The position numbers and the translations under genes were made by a program. Below, one piece after another: positions 1-9,721 of a stretch of 64,000 nucleotides of DNA (position 1 is the first letter of the stretch; every line of letters begins with the position of its first letter). The stretch is from Aquarana catesbeiana. Its lineage: Eukaryota > Chordata > Amphibia > Anura > Ranidae. The notes beneath the pieces are model-generated. The model saw only the letters and a list, made by a program, of their open reading frames with translations. It had not been told where the DNA came from and searched no databases. Location: positions 224,055,145 through 224,119,144 of the forward strand of contig NC_133324.1 in assembly GCF_042186555.1 (NCBI RefSeq), in the 5' to 3' direction.

Positions 1-698
1 TAAACAAGGCAATTCCTGTTCTGTCTAATTACATGTCAGAGATCTTCTGTTCCCATTGATCAGGAACAGTGATCTATGTTATGTCCCAGTGAGCCCACCC
101 CCCCAAACATTTTTTTTTTTTTTTTAGCAGAGAGAATAAAATGGTGGTCATTGCAGCTTTTTATGTCGCACGATTTCATGAATTAAAAAAAAAACAAAAC
201 TCTAAAATTAGCCCGATTTTTTTGCATAATGTGAAAGATGAGGTTACGGTGAGTAAATAGATACCTAACATGTCACGCTTTAAAATTGCACACACTCATG
301 GAATGGCGCCAATCTTTGGTACTCAAAAATCTCCATAGTCGACGCTTTAAGATTTTTTATAGGTTACCTGTTTAGAGTTACAGAGGAGGTCTTGGGCTAG
401 AATTATTGCTCTTGCTCTGTTTGCGGCAATATCTCACATGTGTGCTTTGAACACTGTTTACATATGCGGGCTCAACGTACTTATGCATTCAGTTCTGTGA
501 GCGAGCACGCAGGGACGGAAGCGCTTTAACCACTTGCCGACCAGCTTGCACAGATATACTGCGTCCGGTCTGCTCTCCTGCGCGAACCGACGTACCTGTA
601 CGTCGGTTAATGAAAGGAGAATAGCGCGCGCGCGCACCGCGGCAGCATGCCCGCGGACCCTGCAGGCTCAATGTCCACCAGCAACCCGCAATCCTTCC
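1..698 (+). mobile_element. Mosaic of two TTAA-type element families (C-A-C)
   Basis: Bases 1-105 match the interior of the element at 36,684 (the 'family C' repeat). Bases 106-528 match the AT-rich block of the elements at 11,714 and 58,483 ('family A', landmark TTTTTAGCAG then AATAAAATGG). Bases 529-698 return to the family C 5' end, starting near CCACTTGCCGACC. The C-to-A switch falls at a shared CAAACAT. No coding capacity is seen; the small frames here are chance. The family is non-autonomous and I see no transposase. Confidence 0.6.
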
Positions 699-702
699 TT
701 AA

Positions 703-1173
703 AGGGGTTGTAAAGGTACATGTTTTTTCACCTTAATGCATTCTATGCATTAAGGTGAAAAAACATCTGATGATTAGCTGCCCCCCAGCACCCCCGTTTA
801 CTTGCCTGAGCCCTCAAAAGTCCCGCGTTGTGAATGCGATGGCTTCTCGGCTCTTCCATTGGATGATTGATAGCAGCGCAGCCATTGGCTCCCGCTGCTG
901 TCAATCAAATCAATGATGCGGCGCGCCGGGGGGCGGGGCCGAGTGATACAGTCGGTGGCTATAGCTATTACGGGAGCGCGCCCGCAAGCTAACCCCCTTG
1001 AGAGAGCGCTTCCCAGAACGGGGGTTAGCTGATGCGGGGAGGAGCAGAGAAAGCCGCCGAGGGACCCCAGAAGATTAGGATCGGGGCCACTCTGTGCAAA
1101 ACGAGCTGCACAGTGGAGGTAAGTATGGCACGTTTATTTAAAAAAAAAAAAAAAAGGAACCTTTACAACCCCT
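703..1173. mobile_element. TTAA-flanked MITE, termini AGGGGTTGTAAAGG
   Basis: The terminal inverted repeats are AGGGGTTGTAAAGG and CCTTTACAACCCCT. TTAA lies on both sides (699-702 and 1174-1177), the target duplication typical of piggyBac and Kolobok superfamilies. The interior holds a 47-bp hairpin at 720-766 and a GC-rich centre. A consensus splice donor (GGAG|GTAAGTAT, GT at 1119) lies near the right end. The 134-codon frame across the right half is not a credible gene. Confidence 0.75.
720..766. repeat. Perfect 47-bp hairpin inside MITE
   Basis: Two 21-nt arms, beginning ATGTTTTTTCACC, are exact reverse complements around a 5-nt loop. It lies just inside the left terminus of the TTAA-type MITE. 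Confidence 0.85.
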
Positions 1174-1178
1174 TTAAA

Positions 1179-2155
1179 TGTAATTCATCTGTGTATGTAG
1201 CTGTTTGGAGTATCTTCTCTCTCTTGCACTATTTTAACACCCTGCATTTAAGTAACTTGGTTCTGCCATCACAACGAACAAAGGCAGAGCTATTTTTAGC
1301 TTGTTTAGACACATATACTATATTTATTTCAGTAGTATGTTGTTCCATATGCCGTTTCACAAAAAAAGGCCTGTTTCCTGATTTGTTCAGGTCCATTATT
1401 ATGGAGCATGTCATCTGCTGTGAAGTGCTTTTGTGAGTAAGGAGGGCTGACATAATACTGTTTCATAGAATCCATCAAAGACCCCGAGTGTGTGGCTTTA
1501 ACTCGAAGCTCTTTGACACAATTTGGTTAAGACTGGAGGCCAGGCGCTTTTTGGATATCATCTGGGGAACATTTTGCTCAGTGCAGTTTACTACACGCTT
1601 CATAATATCTTATTAAAAAAAATACTGCCCCATCTGTAAATCATTTTGGAACCCAAAATAGCACCTAAATGTAGTCAGTTGTCTTCCTAGTCTATTTCCC
1701 AGAAACTGCGGGAGCTGTGATGGTTGCTCACCTCATGCGAGGCACCCCTGGGAGTCGTAGCAGCTCTTGATTAGCCGACATGACCTTATTATCATAAGAA
1801 CAGCATTAATAACATTTTATGCCTAAGCCTTTTAATTCAGCATCTCAGAATCTGCAGCAGTGGTGCTCCACTGGTATCTTGGGAATCACATGTGTTCCAG
1901 TCCCTCTAAGTATTGCCTAAAAGAGAACCAGTCACTAACGGACCTCTGTAATGATCTGAATTTTCAGTCTTTTGCCTGCATATTCTTACCATCTATTAAA
2001 GGCGTTGTTAGGATTACATGAAGGAAAATGAACCCTTGGCTCACACCTGTGTGTGTGTGACAGCGTGCGTGCGTGTGTATGTGATTTCTGATTGTTAAGG
2101 CACGTTTGGGGAGCCCATGCATTTCAGCCATAAATAATCGCAAGAAAGGTGTGCA

Positions 2156-2196
<41 letters not shown>

Positions 2197-2258
2197 GCAT
2201 CATGCACAAGACTGCAAATGACCACATAGCATCTAATATAGCTATATTTTCTCTGCAG
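1179..2258. other. Non-coding stretch with long T run
   Basis: AT-rich sequence with no recognised gene or transposon ends. It contains a (GT)-rich patch near 2,050-2,080 and an uninterrupted run of about 36 T at 2,158-2,193. If the exon at 2,259 is real this is intron, and the pyrimidine tract TATTTTCTCTGCAG at its end would be the acceptor. Confidence 0.5.
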
Positions 2259-2413
2259 GGAGTGACAGGTGCAGTGTAGAGCCTCCACCAGTTAGCCTGT
2301 ACAAAGCAATGGCCAGCAGCGGCTACGCAAATCCAAGTGGCTACGTACTTACAAGACCATATGCTCCTCTACAAACGCAGACAGTGTGTAGTCCGGGAGG
2401 CACATACTACCCT
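2259..2413 (+). CDS. Possible internal exon, Tyr/Pro/Ser-rich, unidentified gene
   Basis: A 155-nt block is bounded by an acceptor-like TTTTCTCTGCAG (AG at 2257-2258) and a possible donor CCT|GTATGC (GT at 2414). Reading from 2261, with the first two bases finishing a split codon, gives 51 sense codons. The product is rich in Tyr, Pro and Ser, with segments such as SLYKAMASSGYANPSGYV and LTRPYAPLQTQTV, and looks more protein-like than the chance frames nearby. The other two forward frames and all reverse frames contain stops. The block ends about 20 bp before a hAT-type MITE (2,434-3,612). I do not recognise the family, and it is on the opposite strand to the first exon at 43.6 kb, so it would be a different gene. 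The donor is non-consensus beyond GT. A 51-codon open run can occur by chance. Confidence 0.4.
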
Positions 2414-2433
2414 GTATGCTTAATATTAATATT

Positions 2434-3612
2434 TGGGGCTGTTACTGATTAAAATTTTTGTGTTCAATTTTTTTTTTAATCGATTAATCGACTAATTTCG
2501 ATTAATTATAACGCACATACAGATCCAACTACTTTTAGCTGATCTCCTTGCATTGCAACTCTGCATTAGTCAGTGGTAAATGTGGTATACACCATATACA
2601 TTCACCTGACACTAGTTAGTTTCCACAATCCATGACTTAACTTCACAGTTCACACAAATACGTTCTAAATTCAAACTGTAGCACTGACGTAAGTCATTTT
2701 TTTATTAAACTTTAAGAAAAATGTAGAAAGTTAGTTTAACTTTAATTATAAAACTTATAAAAACGGAGGTTATCAAATTTGCCTACACTTAGCTCACTGA
2801 ATGATCCACGCTAACCACATCCATATTTACCATCACAGTCAAGGCTGTCCGGTGACGTCACGGACATCGACGTCACCGGACTCCTCCCCCTTCCCTTCGT
2901 TAGCAGACGGAGGAACTTGGGGAAGTCACCGGATCTCCGACGGAACTCCCTGAAGACCCGGTGTTCTAACTAGAAGTGTCCCCCCTCGGATAGTGTCCGC
3001 CATGTACTGCGCAGGCGCAGCGCTTGCATAGTACGGAGGACAAAGGAGAGGCCGAAAGTCTCAGAACAGCTGATCATGAGGTATACACGGCGCCTGCTCA
3101 ATGAATAGTACATTCTGTCACACGCTCCCGATGCTCGAGGGGGTGGATTTCTGAAATGGGCGGATGTTTGTGGGGCATGTTACTGAACTGAAGGGTGGGT
3201 TTAGCAATGTTGATGGGCGGGTTTGATTCTGTAGGCACATGTTGTGAAGGGGTAAGATATATTTCAACATTGAAGTACCCGCCCTTATCACCGCCCCAGC
3301 TGTGTGCATTCTGTAGGCACACTGCCCCTTGCAAAGTTGTACAAGCATCGGGAGCGTGTGACAGAATGTGGCATTAACTGCGCATGCGTCGTGTAGAGCT
3401 CATGTCCAGCTGTTGATGTTCGGAGATTTTCGGAGTCTCTTATGTCCTCTGTACTGCGCCTGCGCAGTACAGGGTGGACACTATCCGATGGGGGACTATT
3501 TTCGACAGGACACTTGAAGCCGGCGGAGAGGTGAGTACCGATCAAAAGAATTTTGATCAATCAAAAAAATTAACAATTAATCAAGGAATTAATCGTTAAT
3601 TTCCGCAGCCCT
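2434..3612. mobile_element. hAT-like foldback MITE, 'AGGGCTG...ATTAATCG' family
   Basis: The termini are GGGGCTGTTACTGATTAA on the left and GATTAATTCC/CGCAGCCCT on the right. An 8-9 bp direct repeat ATTAATATT flanks both sides (2425-2433 and 3613-3621), the duplication size expected of hAT. A second copy is at 19,347-20,040. The interior is a long imperfect foldback, with arms holding GGATAGTGTCC and ACTGCGCAGGCGCAG. At its centre (3,111-3,368) is a smaller inverted repeat with perfect 25-bp ends starting CATTCTGTCACACG. A splice-donor-like GAGAG|GTGAGTACC is at 3,531. Confidence 0.75.
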
Positions 3613-3626
3613 ATTAATATTGTTAA

Positions 3627-4284
3627 GGCGGAGTTCCATCCAAAAATGGAACTTCCGCTTTTAGTGATGGTGACCCCTGACATGCCACATTTGGCATGTC
3701 ATTTTTTTTTGGGGGGGGGGGAGCAGATACCCTCTTTTTAGAAGCATCCAGCTTCCACTTCCTCCATGTCACCGGAAGGAAGATCACCTCTCCCCCTCCC
3801 TCCCTGCAATCTTCTGGGACACGTCACAGGTCCCAGAAGATTACCCGGCCATTCACAGCGCGCAGATCATGCATGTGCAGTGCGTGCCCGGCGCCATGGA
3901 GAGGAGGGGGAATGGAGCGGGGCTTCGTGCGCCCGCATCGCTGGACCGTGGGACAGGTGAGTGTCCGATTATTAAAAGTCAGCAGCTCTGACTAAGCATC
4001 TGTTTGCGATGTGAAACACGTTAGTTGTTCTTCCCTGTTTTCTATGCTTCAGATATGACTGTTCTTGGATTTTAATCTTTCAATAAAGATGCCGTCAGCG
4101 GTGTGCGGCCATCCAGGATTTTTGCTTCCTTCCTAATTTGAGCAGCTGCAAGATCTTATAGGAAGGGTGTCTTCCAACAGGTCTGGAGCCTTTGAGCTGC
4201 AATTTCTCTTCCATATTAAAAGTCAGCAGCTTCACTTTTTGTAGCTGCTGACTTAAAATTTTTTTTTTTCGGCAGAACTCCGCT
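3627..4284. mobile_element. TTAA-flanked MITE, termini GGCGGAGTTCC
   Basis: The ends are GGCGGAGTTCC and GAACTCCGC, bordered by TTAA at 3623-3626 and 4285-4288. The interior has a G run near 3,710-3,720, a donor-like ACAG|GTGAGTGTCC (GT at 3957), and near the right end a hairpin made of GTCAGCAGCT and AGCTGCTGAC. The small frames are repeat sequence. Confidence 0.7.
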
Positions 4285-4596
4285 TTAAGCTCAGCAAATG
4301 TAAAACAAATGCAAGAATATATATATTTTTATTCAACTCTTTGCCTGAGAATTCATCCCATACCTGGGTGGGGTGTGCTAGTGACAAGTATTCAAACTAT
4401 CCCCACTTCACATAATACATCTCAAACAACAAATTCTTGTGTCAGCAATATGCCAAAAGGAAAGACCTAAAGAACAATTCCAAGCAGCAGGTGAAAGTAA
4501 ACAAACGCTGTAACTGTAAAATCATAAAGTTCACTTTAACAAAGTGTGCCTTTATCTGAGTGCTTTACTTCCGCCAGTTTTTCAGACCATCTAGCA
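4285..4596. other. Spacer, nothing recognised
   Basis: About 310 bp of AT-rich sequence with a short TA run near 4,320. No gene, terminal repeat or tandem repeat is visible. Confidence 0.5.
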
Positions 4597-5354
4597 CAAG
4601 GGTCTCAAGTATGGGCTGTGGGCTACAAGCGTCCCACAATAAGATTTTACGTGGCCCGCAGCTGATGTGTACAGTCTTCACTCTGATGGGGAGCCTGATG
4701 TAAGGGGGGCTTTGATGGGGACCATAAGTGTGCGCAACCTATTGCATTAGGATGGGCACCCCAAAGCTCAAACACACATGACTTTCTCTGCAGCTTTACC
4801 TTCACGGTGCAATGAATGAACGGGAAGTGCTCTGTGCTGAACGGCTTCCTTTTCACTCACAAACTGAAGCATAGTAAACACAGTTTACTATGCTTCGGTT
4901 ATGAATGAACACAGGCAGTGAGTGTGTTCACTGTGTTCATTTAGAAAAGGAGGGCGATAGTAATTGACATATTTATTAGCCCCTTCCCCTGCTCTCCACC
5001 CTGAAACATCCTCCGCAGCAGCCGGAAGGGGGGGGGGGGGAGAGAGGAGGGAAGGCAGCAGCAGTGTGGGGCGGGGGGGGGGCCAACACGGGGGAAGCCT
5101 GGGCAGTGATGGGAATTGGCACCGCACATAGTTATTAGGGTGTGCATATGCACACCTGGGACACCCCCTGAGCACGCCTAGGACGGGGACCCTGATGTAA
5201 GGGTGAACTCTGATATGGACACTGACATAACAAGGATTCTCATGTAAGGGGCCATGATGGAGACTCAGTGGTACTTTGAAGTTTTTTTTTCAGCCTGTGA
5301 TTATTTATAAAACATACAATGCAGCCCCCATACTGAAATGTTTGGAGACCCCTG
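4597..5354. mobile_element. hAT-type non-autonomous element, termini CAGGGGTCTCC family
   Basis: The left end is CAAGGGTCTCAAGTATGG and the right end is TGTTTGGAGACCCCTG, matching the elements at 21,560 and 39,262. The flanks ATCTAGCA (4589-4596) and ATATAGCA (5355-5362) match at 7 of 8 bases, an 8-bp hAT target duplication. The interior includes a G-rich stretch (about 5,028-5,085) and a short inverted repeat CATAGTAAACACAGTTTACTATG near 4,871-4,893. No transposase remains. Confidence 0.75.
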
Positions 5355-6132
5355 ATATAGCAGAAGGGCAGTAGGAATGTACTTCCTGAAACCCCTATAT
5401 AACCTTTCTCTTTTTAAACTTTCTGCACAAACAATCCCCTTCAAGGCAGTTCCCTTGTTTAAAAAAAAATTAAGGTCAGCAGCTACAAACAGTGTAGCTG
5501 CTGACTTTTAATAAAAGGGTGTTGATATATGTTGCCTTGTTACATTGACTTTGTCACTTGACAGCACATGCAAAGAGAAATGATAACTACTAGCAAATAT
5601 AAAGTGCATAACCTAAAGGACCTATATATGCCTGCACTTATTACTTATTGCTAAAGCTTCTTTAAATTAGTAGTGTAGAAGAGGACAGTGCATACTCACC
5701 TTCCCTACTTACTGCCTGCATCAAAAAAACTCCTGTCCAATGCTGAGAAAATATTTTTTTGAAGTCCTTACTAAGCCAATACTTCTGGGAATGTCAATAT
5801 CTTGGGTTCCTTGCAACTCAATGAGGTCACATGACATCAGAAGGGGGTGGGGGGTAGGTTATGTCATGGGGTGACCCCGCCCTTGCCTATATAACAGCTA
5901 TCATAGCCAAGAGACTGCAGTCGCCGGAGGGCCTCCCATCGAGGCCGAGCTTTTTTTTTCTTCTATTCTTCGGATACGTCTGGTTTTAATTTGGGCATGG
6001 AGTTCCCCTTAAAATGTATGCCGTCATGACCCCATGACGTTTTTTTTTTGTTAATTCCATCATAGTGTTCATCTTAACCACTTCAAAGCACTGTATTATG
6101 TACTCTGCACTGTATAAGTATATATATATATA
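5355..6132. repeat. Repeat-derived region with hairpin and promoter-like module
   Basis: A hairpin GTCAGCAGCT...AGCTGCTGAC at about 5,475-5,507 copies the one in the TTAA MITE at 3,627. Further right are GACCCCGCCC followed by TATATAA (5,888-5,894), a GC-box plus TATA arrangement like that in the foldback at 8,260. A donor-like site on the minus strand (GTGAGT, 5,694-5,699) lies left of them. I could not define clean termini. Beyond 6,013 nothing is recognised except a short TA run. Confidence 0.4.
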
Positions 6133-6282
6133 TTAGAGGTCGACCGATATGGGTTTTTCTCTGGCCGATGCCGATATTTAGAAATCGCGATGGCCGATAT
6201 ATGATGCCGATTTTTTTGGGCCGATATATTAGGCCGATTTTTTTTTTTTTTTTTTCCCTTCATCTCATAAAATCTAACAGTT

Positions 6283-6699
6283 AGACCCCTTTCACACTGG
6301 GGCGTTTTTCAGGCGCTTTTGGGCTAAAAATAGCGCCTGTAAAGTGCCTGCAAAACGGCTCCCCTGCAGTCTGTGTGATATCCCGAGTGCTTTCACACTG
6401 AGGCGATGCGCTGGCAGGATGTTAAAAAAAAGTCCTGCAAGCAGCATCTTTGGAGCGGTGTATAACCGCTCCTCCACCACTCCTGCCCATTGAAATGAAT
6501 GCGCACCGCTGCCGAAGCGCCTGCAAAGCGTTTCGGCAGCAGCGCTTCATGGGCACATTTAACCCCTTCCTCGGCCGCTAGCTGGGTTATAAGCGCCCCG
6601 CTAGCAGCCGAATAGCGCCGCTAAAATGGAGGTAAAGCGCCGCTAAAACTAACAGCGTTTTACCGTCAACGCCTGCCCGCTCCAGTGTGAAGCAACCTT
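6283..6699. mobile_element. PIF/Harbinger-like foldback MITE (CCCTTTCACACTGGGGCG)
   Basis: It starts GACCCCTTTCACACTGG and ends CCAGTGTGAAGCAACC, flanked by TTA on both sides, the 3-bp duplication typical of PIF/Harbinger. The arms are nearly palindromic and rich in GCGCC and GCGCT. It is close kin of the copy at 59,475. It is inserted in the element at 6,133. Confidence 0.7.
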
Positions 6700-6884
6700 A
6701 AGTAATAAGTGATACAGAAAATTTTTTACATTTAAACATTTATTAAACAAAACAAACCTCCAATCAGTTCACTTCTATGTATAATTTAGATTTTAAAAAA
6801 ATAACTATCTTAAATATTAAATACACAAAAACAGGTAATCAAAACTTTTGGACGAAAAAAAATGGGCTAACTTTACTGCTTAGT

Positions 6885-7120
6885 TTTTTTTTTTTATTTC
6901 ATTAATTTTTTAAAAAAAAATTGCGTTTGAAAGACCGCTGCGCAAATACCATGTGACATAAAATATTGCAACAACCGCTATTTTATTCCCTAGGGTCTCT
7001 GCTAAAAAATATATATATAATGTTTGGGGGTTCTAAGTGAATTTCTAGCAGAAAATACAGGATTTTTACTTGTAAGCAACAAGTGTCAGAAAAGATTTAG
7101 TCTTTAAATGGTTAAACTGA
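6885..7120 (-). mobile_element. Family A fragment, reversed
   Basis: The reverse complement reads through the family A landmarks (TTTTTAGCAGAGACC, then AATAAAATAGCGG, then TTGCAATATTTTATGTCAC) as at 11,820-11,900 and 32,160-32,220. It is truncated at both ends and sits inside the 6,133 element. Confidence 0.7.
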
Positions 7121-7411
7121 GAGCTTCTACACACTGAGCTCAGTTCATTGATAAAAAGAACTTGAAAAGATACAATGTATCTTCTTATCAGACTTGGCAG
7201 GCTGCCCGAATCCTCTCCACAGATAACCTCGGGAAACTTGTATTGACTTCTATTACAGAAGTCATTTGCAAGTCCTGATGAAGTTATAATCGTCTTTTTT
7301 TATCAGCACAATCAGCCGATGCCCATTAAGTAAAAAAAGCCAAATATCGGCCGATATATCGGCCGGCCGATATATCGGTCGACATCTAATATATATATAT
7401 ATATATATATA

Positions 7412-7904
7412 TAGTGGAACCTTGGATTATGAGTATAATCCATTCCAGGAGAATGCTTGTAATCCAAAGCACTTGCGTATCAAAGTGAGTTTCCCCATGG
7501 AAGTCAATGGAAAAGAAGATAATTCATTCCACATTGACTTCTGTTGTATGCAGTACTGCATGTGGCTAGAGGTGGGGGGGCACCGGAGAGACTCGGAAAT
7601 ACTCAGAGACCGTTCGGAGCCGCTCAGATGCACTCGGAAAGCCTCGGAGAGGCTCAGAAACACTCAAGAACGGAGTGTTTCAGAGTATTTCCGAGTGCAT
7701 CCGAGTAGCTCCGAATGGCTCTGAGTGTCACGGGTGCCACCGCACCTCTGACCAAATGCGGTACTGCACATCGCAGAGGCTTGAATCCTGCCCATTTTGT
7801 GAGACTACACTCGCAAACTGAGTCAGGATTTAAAAAAAAATAATAGCTCATATTGCAAAACGCTCGTTAATTGCGTTAATCGCAATCCGAGGTATTACTG
7901 TATA
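7412..7904. mobile_element. Tc1/mariner-type MITE, TA-flanked
   Basis: The ends are AGTGGAACCTTGGATTATGA and AATCGCAATCCGAGGTATTACT, imperfect inverted repeats bordered by TA. The interior contains a degenerate foldback of CTCGGAAA/TCCGAG-type units near 7,590-7,725. The frames on both strands are a by-product of this foldback. Confidence 0.65.
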
Positions 7905-7914
7905 CTAGACTGCC

Positions 7915-8001
7915 TGCACTGTATATATATAGTCTACACTGAATGGCCTGTATATATAGTCTACACTGAATGGCCTGTATATATAGTCTACACTGAATGC
8001 A

Positions 8002-8048
<47 letters not shown>

Positions 8049-8051
8049 ATG

Positions 8052-8098
<47 letters not shown>

Positions 8099-8137
8099 CA
8101 TTGCCTGCACTGTATAACTATTCTAAACTGACTGTAA

Positions 8138-8203
<66 letters not shown>

Positions 8204-8205
8204 CG
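7915..8205. repeat. Microsatellite cluster: 31-bp triplet, (TA)n, (CTAT)n
   Basis: Three tandem copies of a roughly 31-bp unit (TATATATAGTCTACACTGAATGG..., about 7,920-8,000) are followed by two (TA)n tracts (about 8,008-8,032 and 8,056-8,091) and a long pure tetranucleotide (CTAT)n at about 8,131-8,203. Confidence 0.9.
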
Positions 8206-9063
8206 CTAAACTGCCTGCAAGCTACTAACTAACCTGCCTAATCTAGCTCAAGTTCTCTCAGGCTGGGTTCACACTGGTCCGACAAACGCTCCGACATTGG
8301 GAGCTCATGTCGCATGACGTGTGAAATTTAATGTTTCCCTATGGGAGCCGTCCTAACTGGTCCGACACAAGTCGTTCCGACTTTAGAAATGCTCCCTGTA
8401 CTACTTTGGTCCGACTTTGATCCTACTTCAGTCTATTGACTATCATTGAAGTCGGATCAAAGTCGGATTGCCGTCTTGCATGATCCGACTTTGGCACGCG
8501 ACTTGTGCTCAGATGTTCTTGAGGGGGAACTCCGCGCCAAATTTTAAATAAAAAACCGGCATGGGTTCCCCCTCCAAGAGCATACCAGGCCCTTGGGTCT
8601 GGTATGGACCTTGAGGGGAACCCCCTACGCCGATAAAAACGGCGTGGGGGTCCCCCCCAATCCATACCAGACCCTTATCCGAGCACGCAGCCCGGCCGGA
8701 CAGGAATGGGGGTGGGGACGAGCGAGCGCCCCCCCCCCTCCTGAGCCGTACCAGACCGCATGCCCTCAACATGGGGGGTTGGTGCTTTGGGGGAGGGGGC
8801 GCGCTGCGGCCCCCCACCCCAAAGCACCTTGTCCCCATGTTGATGAGGACAAGGGCCTCTTCCCGACAACCCTGGCCGTTGGTTGTCGGGGTCTGCGGGC
8901 GGGGGGCTTATCGGAATCCGGGAGCCCCCTTTAATAAGGGAGCCCCCAGATCCCGGCCCCCCACCCTATGTGAATGAGTATGGGGTACAGCGTACCCCTA
9001 CCCATTCACCTAGGAAAAAAGTGTCAATTTAAAAAAAAAACACTACACAGATTTTTAAAGCAT

Positions 9064-9069
9064 TTTATT
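9064..9069 (-). terminator. Poly(A) signal, left arm
   Basis: AATAAA on the minus strand, followed downstream by a GTGTAGTG and T-rich element. It is the mirror copy of the signal at 9,716. Confidence 0.45.
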
Positions 9070-9304
9070 AGACAGCTCCGGGGGTCTTCTTCCGACTTCG
9101 GGGGTCTCTCCGGTTCTTCTCCACGCTCTCCGGATCTTCTGCCGGGCTCCTCCGCTCTCTTCTGCTCTTTTGCCGCTCTTTTGCTAAAGCGGAGGAGCCC
9201 GGTCTTCAATCTTCTGCCTTCTGCCTTCTGCCTTCTGCCCTCTTCTCCTGATGTTGACACGACGCTCTCCGGGGCTAGAATGCTCTCTGTGCGCTCTGCT
9301 CTGA

Positions 9305-9330
9305 CTTATATAGGCGGTGACCCCGCCCCC
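9305..9330 (-). promoter_or_regulatory. Outward promoter of left arm (GC box + TATA)
   Basis: On the minus strand GGGGGCGGGG (9,321-9,330) precedes TATATAAG (9,305-9,312), with a TGACG/CGTCA-containing motif further upstream. It mirrors the right-arm promoter. About 240 nt downstream is AATAAA (plus-strand TTTATT at 9,064-9,069). Transcription is inferred, not shown. Confidence 0.5.
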
Positions 9331-9454
9331 TTATGCCGTCACAGTCCCTGGGCATGCTGGGACTGTGACGTTTTAGGGGGCGTGGTCATCGGGTGATGAC
9401 CCCGCCCCCTAAAACGTCACAGTCCCAGCATGCCCAGGGACTGTGACGGCATAA

Positions 9455-9480
9455 GGGGGCGGGGTCACCGCCTATATAAG
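9455..9480 (+). promoter_or_regulatory. Outward promoter of right arm (GC box + TATA)
   Basis: GGGGGCGGGG (9,455-9,464) and TATATAAG (9,473-9,480) are followed by about 200 nt of purine-rich sequence with AGAAGGC repeats, then AATAAA at 9,716-9,721 and a GTGTAGTGTTTTTTT tract. A 78-codon frame from a GTG at 9,525 is Glu/Arg/Lys-rich and low in complexity, so I do not call it a gene. Confidence 0.5.
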
Positions 9481-9715
9481 TCAGAGCAGAGCGCACAGAG
9501 AGCATTCTAGCCCCGGAGAGCGTCGTGTCAACATCAGGAGAAGAGGGCAGAAGGCAGAAGGCAGAAGGCAGAAGATTGAAGACCGGGCTCCTCCGCTTTA
9601 GCAAAAGAGCGGCAAAAGAGCAGAAGAGAGCGGAGGAGCCCGGCAGAAGATCCGGAGAGCGTGGAGAAGAACCGGAGAGACCCCCGAAGTCGGAAGAAGA
9701 CCCCCGGAGCTGTCT

Positions 9716-9721
9716 AATAAA
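9716..9721 (+). terminator. Poly(A) signal, right arm
   Basis: AATAAA followed about 20 nt later by TGTGTAGTGTTTTTTT, a typical GU/U-rich downstream element. Confidence 0.45.

Larger units (their letters stand above)
6133..7390. mobile_element. TIR element 'AGAGGTCGACCGATAT' with two nested insertions
   Basis: The left end is TAGAGGTCGACCGATATGGG and the right end is CCGATATATCGGTCGACATCTA, inside flanking TA repeats. Many short CCGATAT units occur next to both ends, as in a widespread vertebrate non-autonomous family. Nested in it are a TTA-flanked foldback (6,283-6,699) and a reversed family A fragment (about 6,885-7,120). Confidence 0.7.

Noticed and set aside
1032..1436. 134-codon frame on the plus strand
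   Set aside because: It begins inside a MITE, runs through an A tract (lysine run) and into AT-rich non-coding sequence; no domain.
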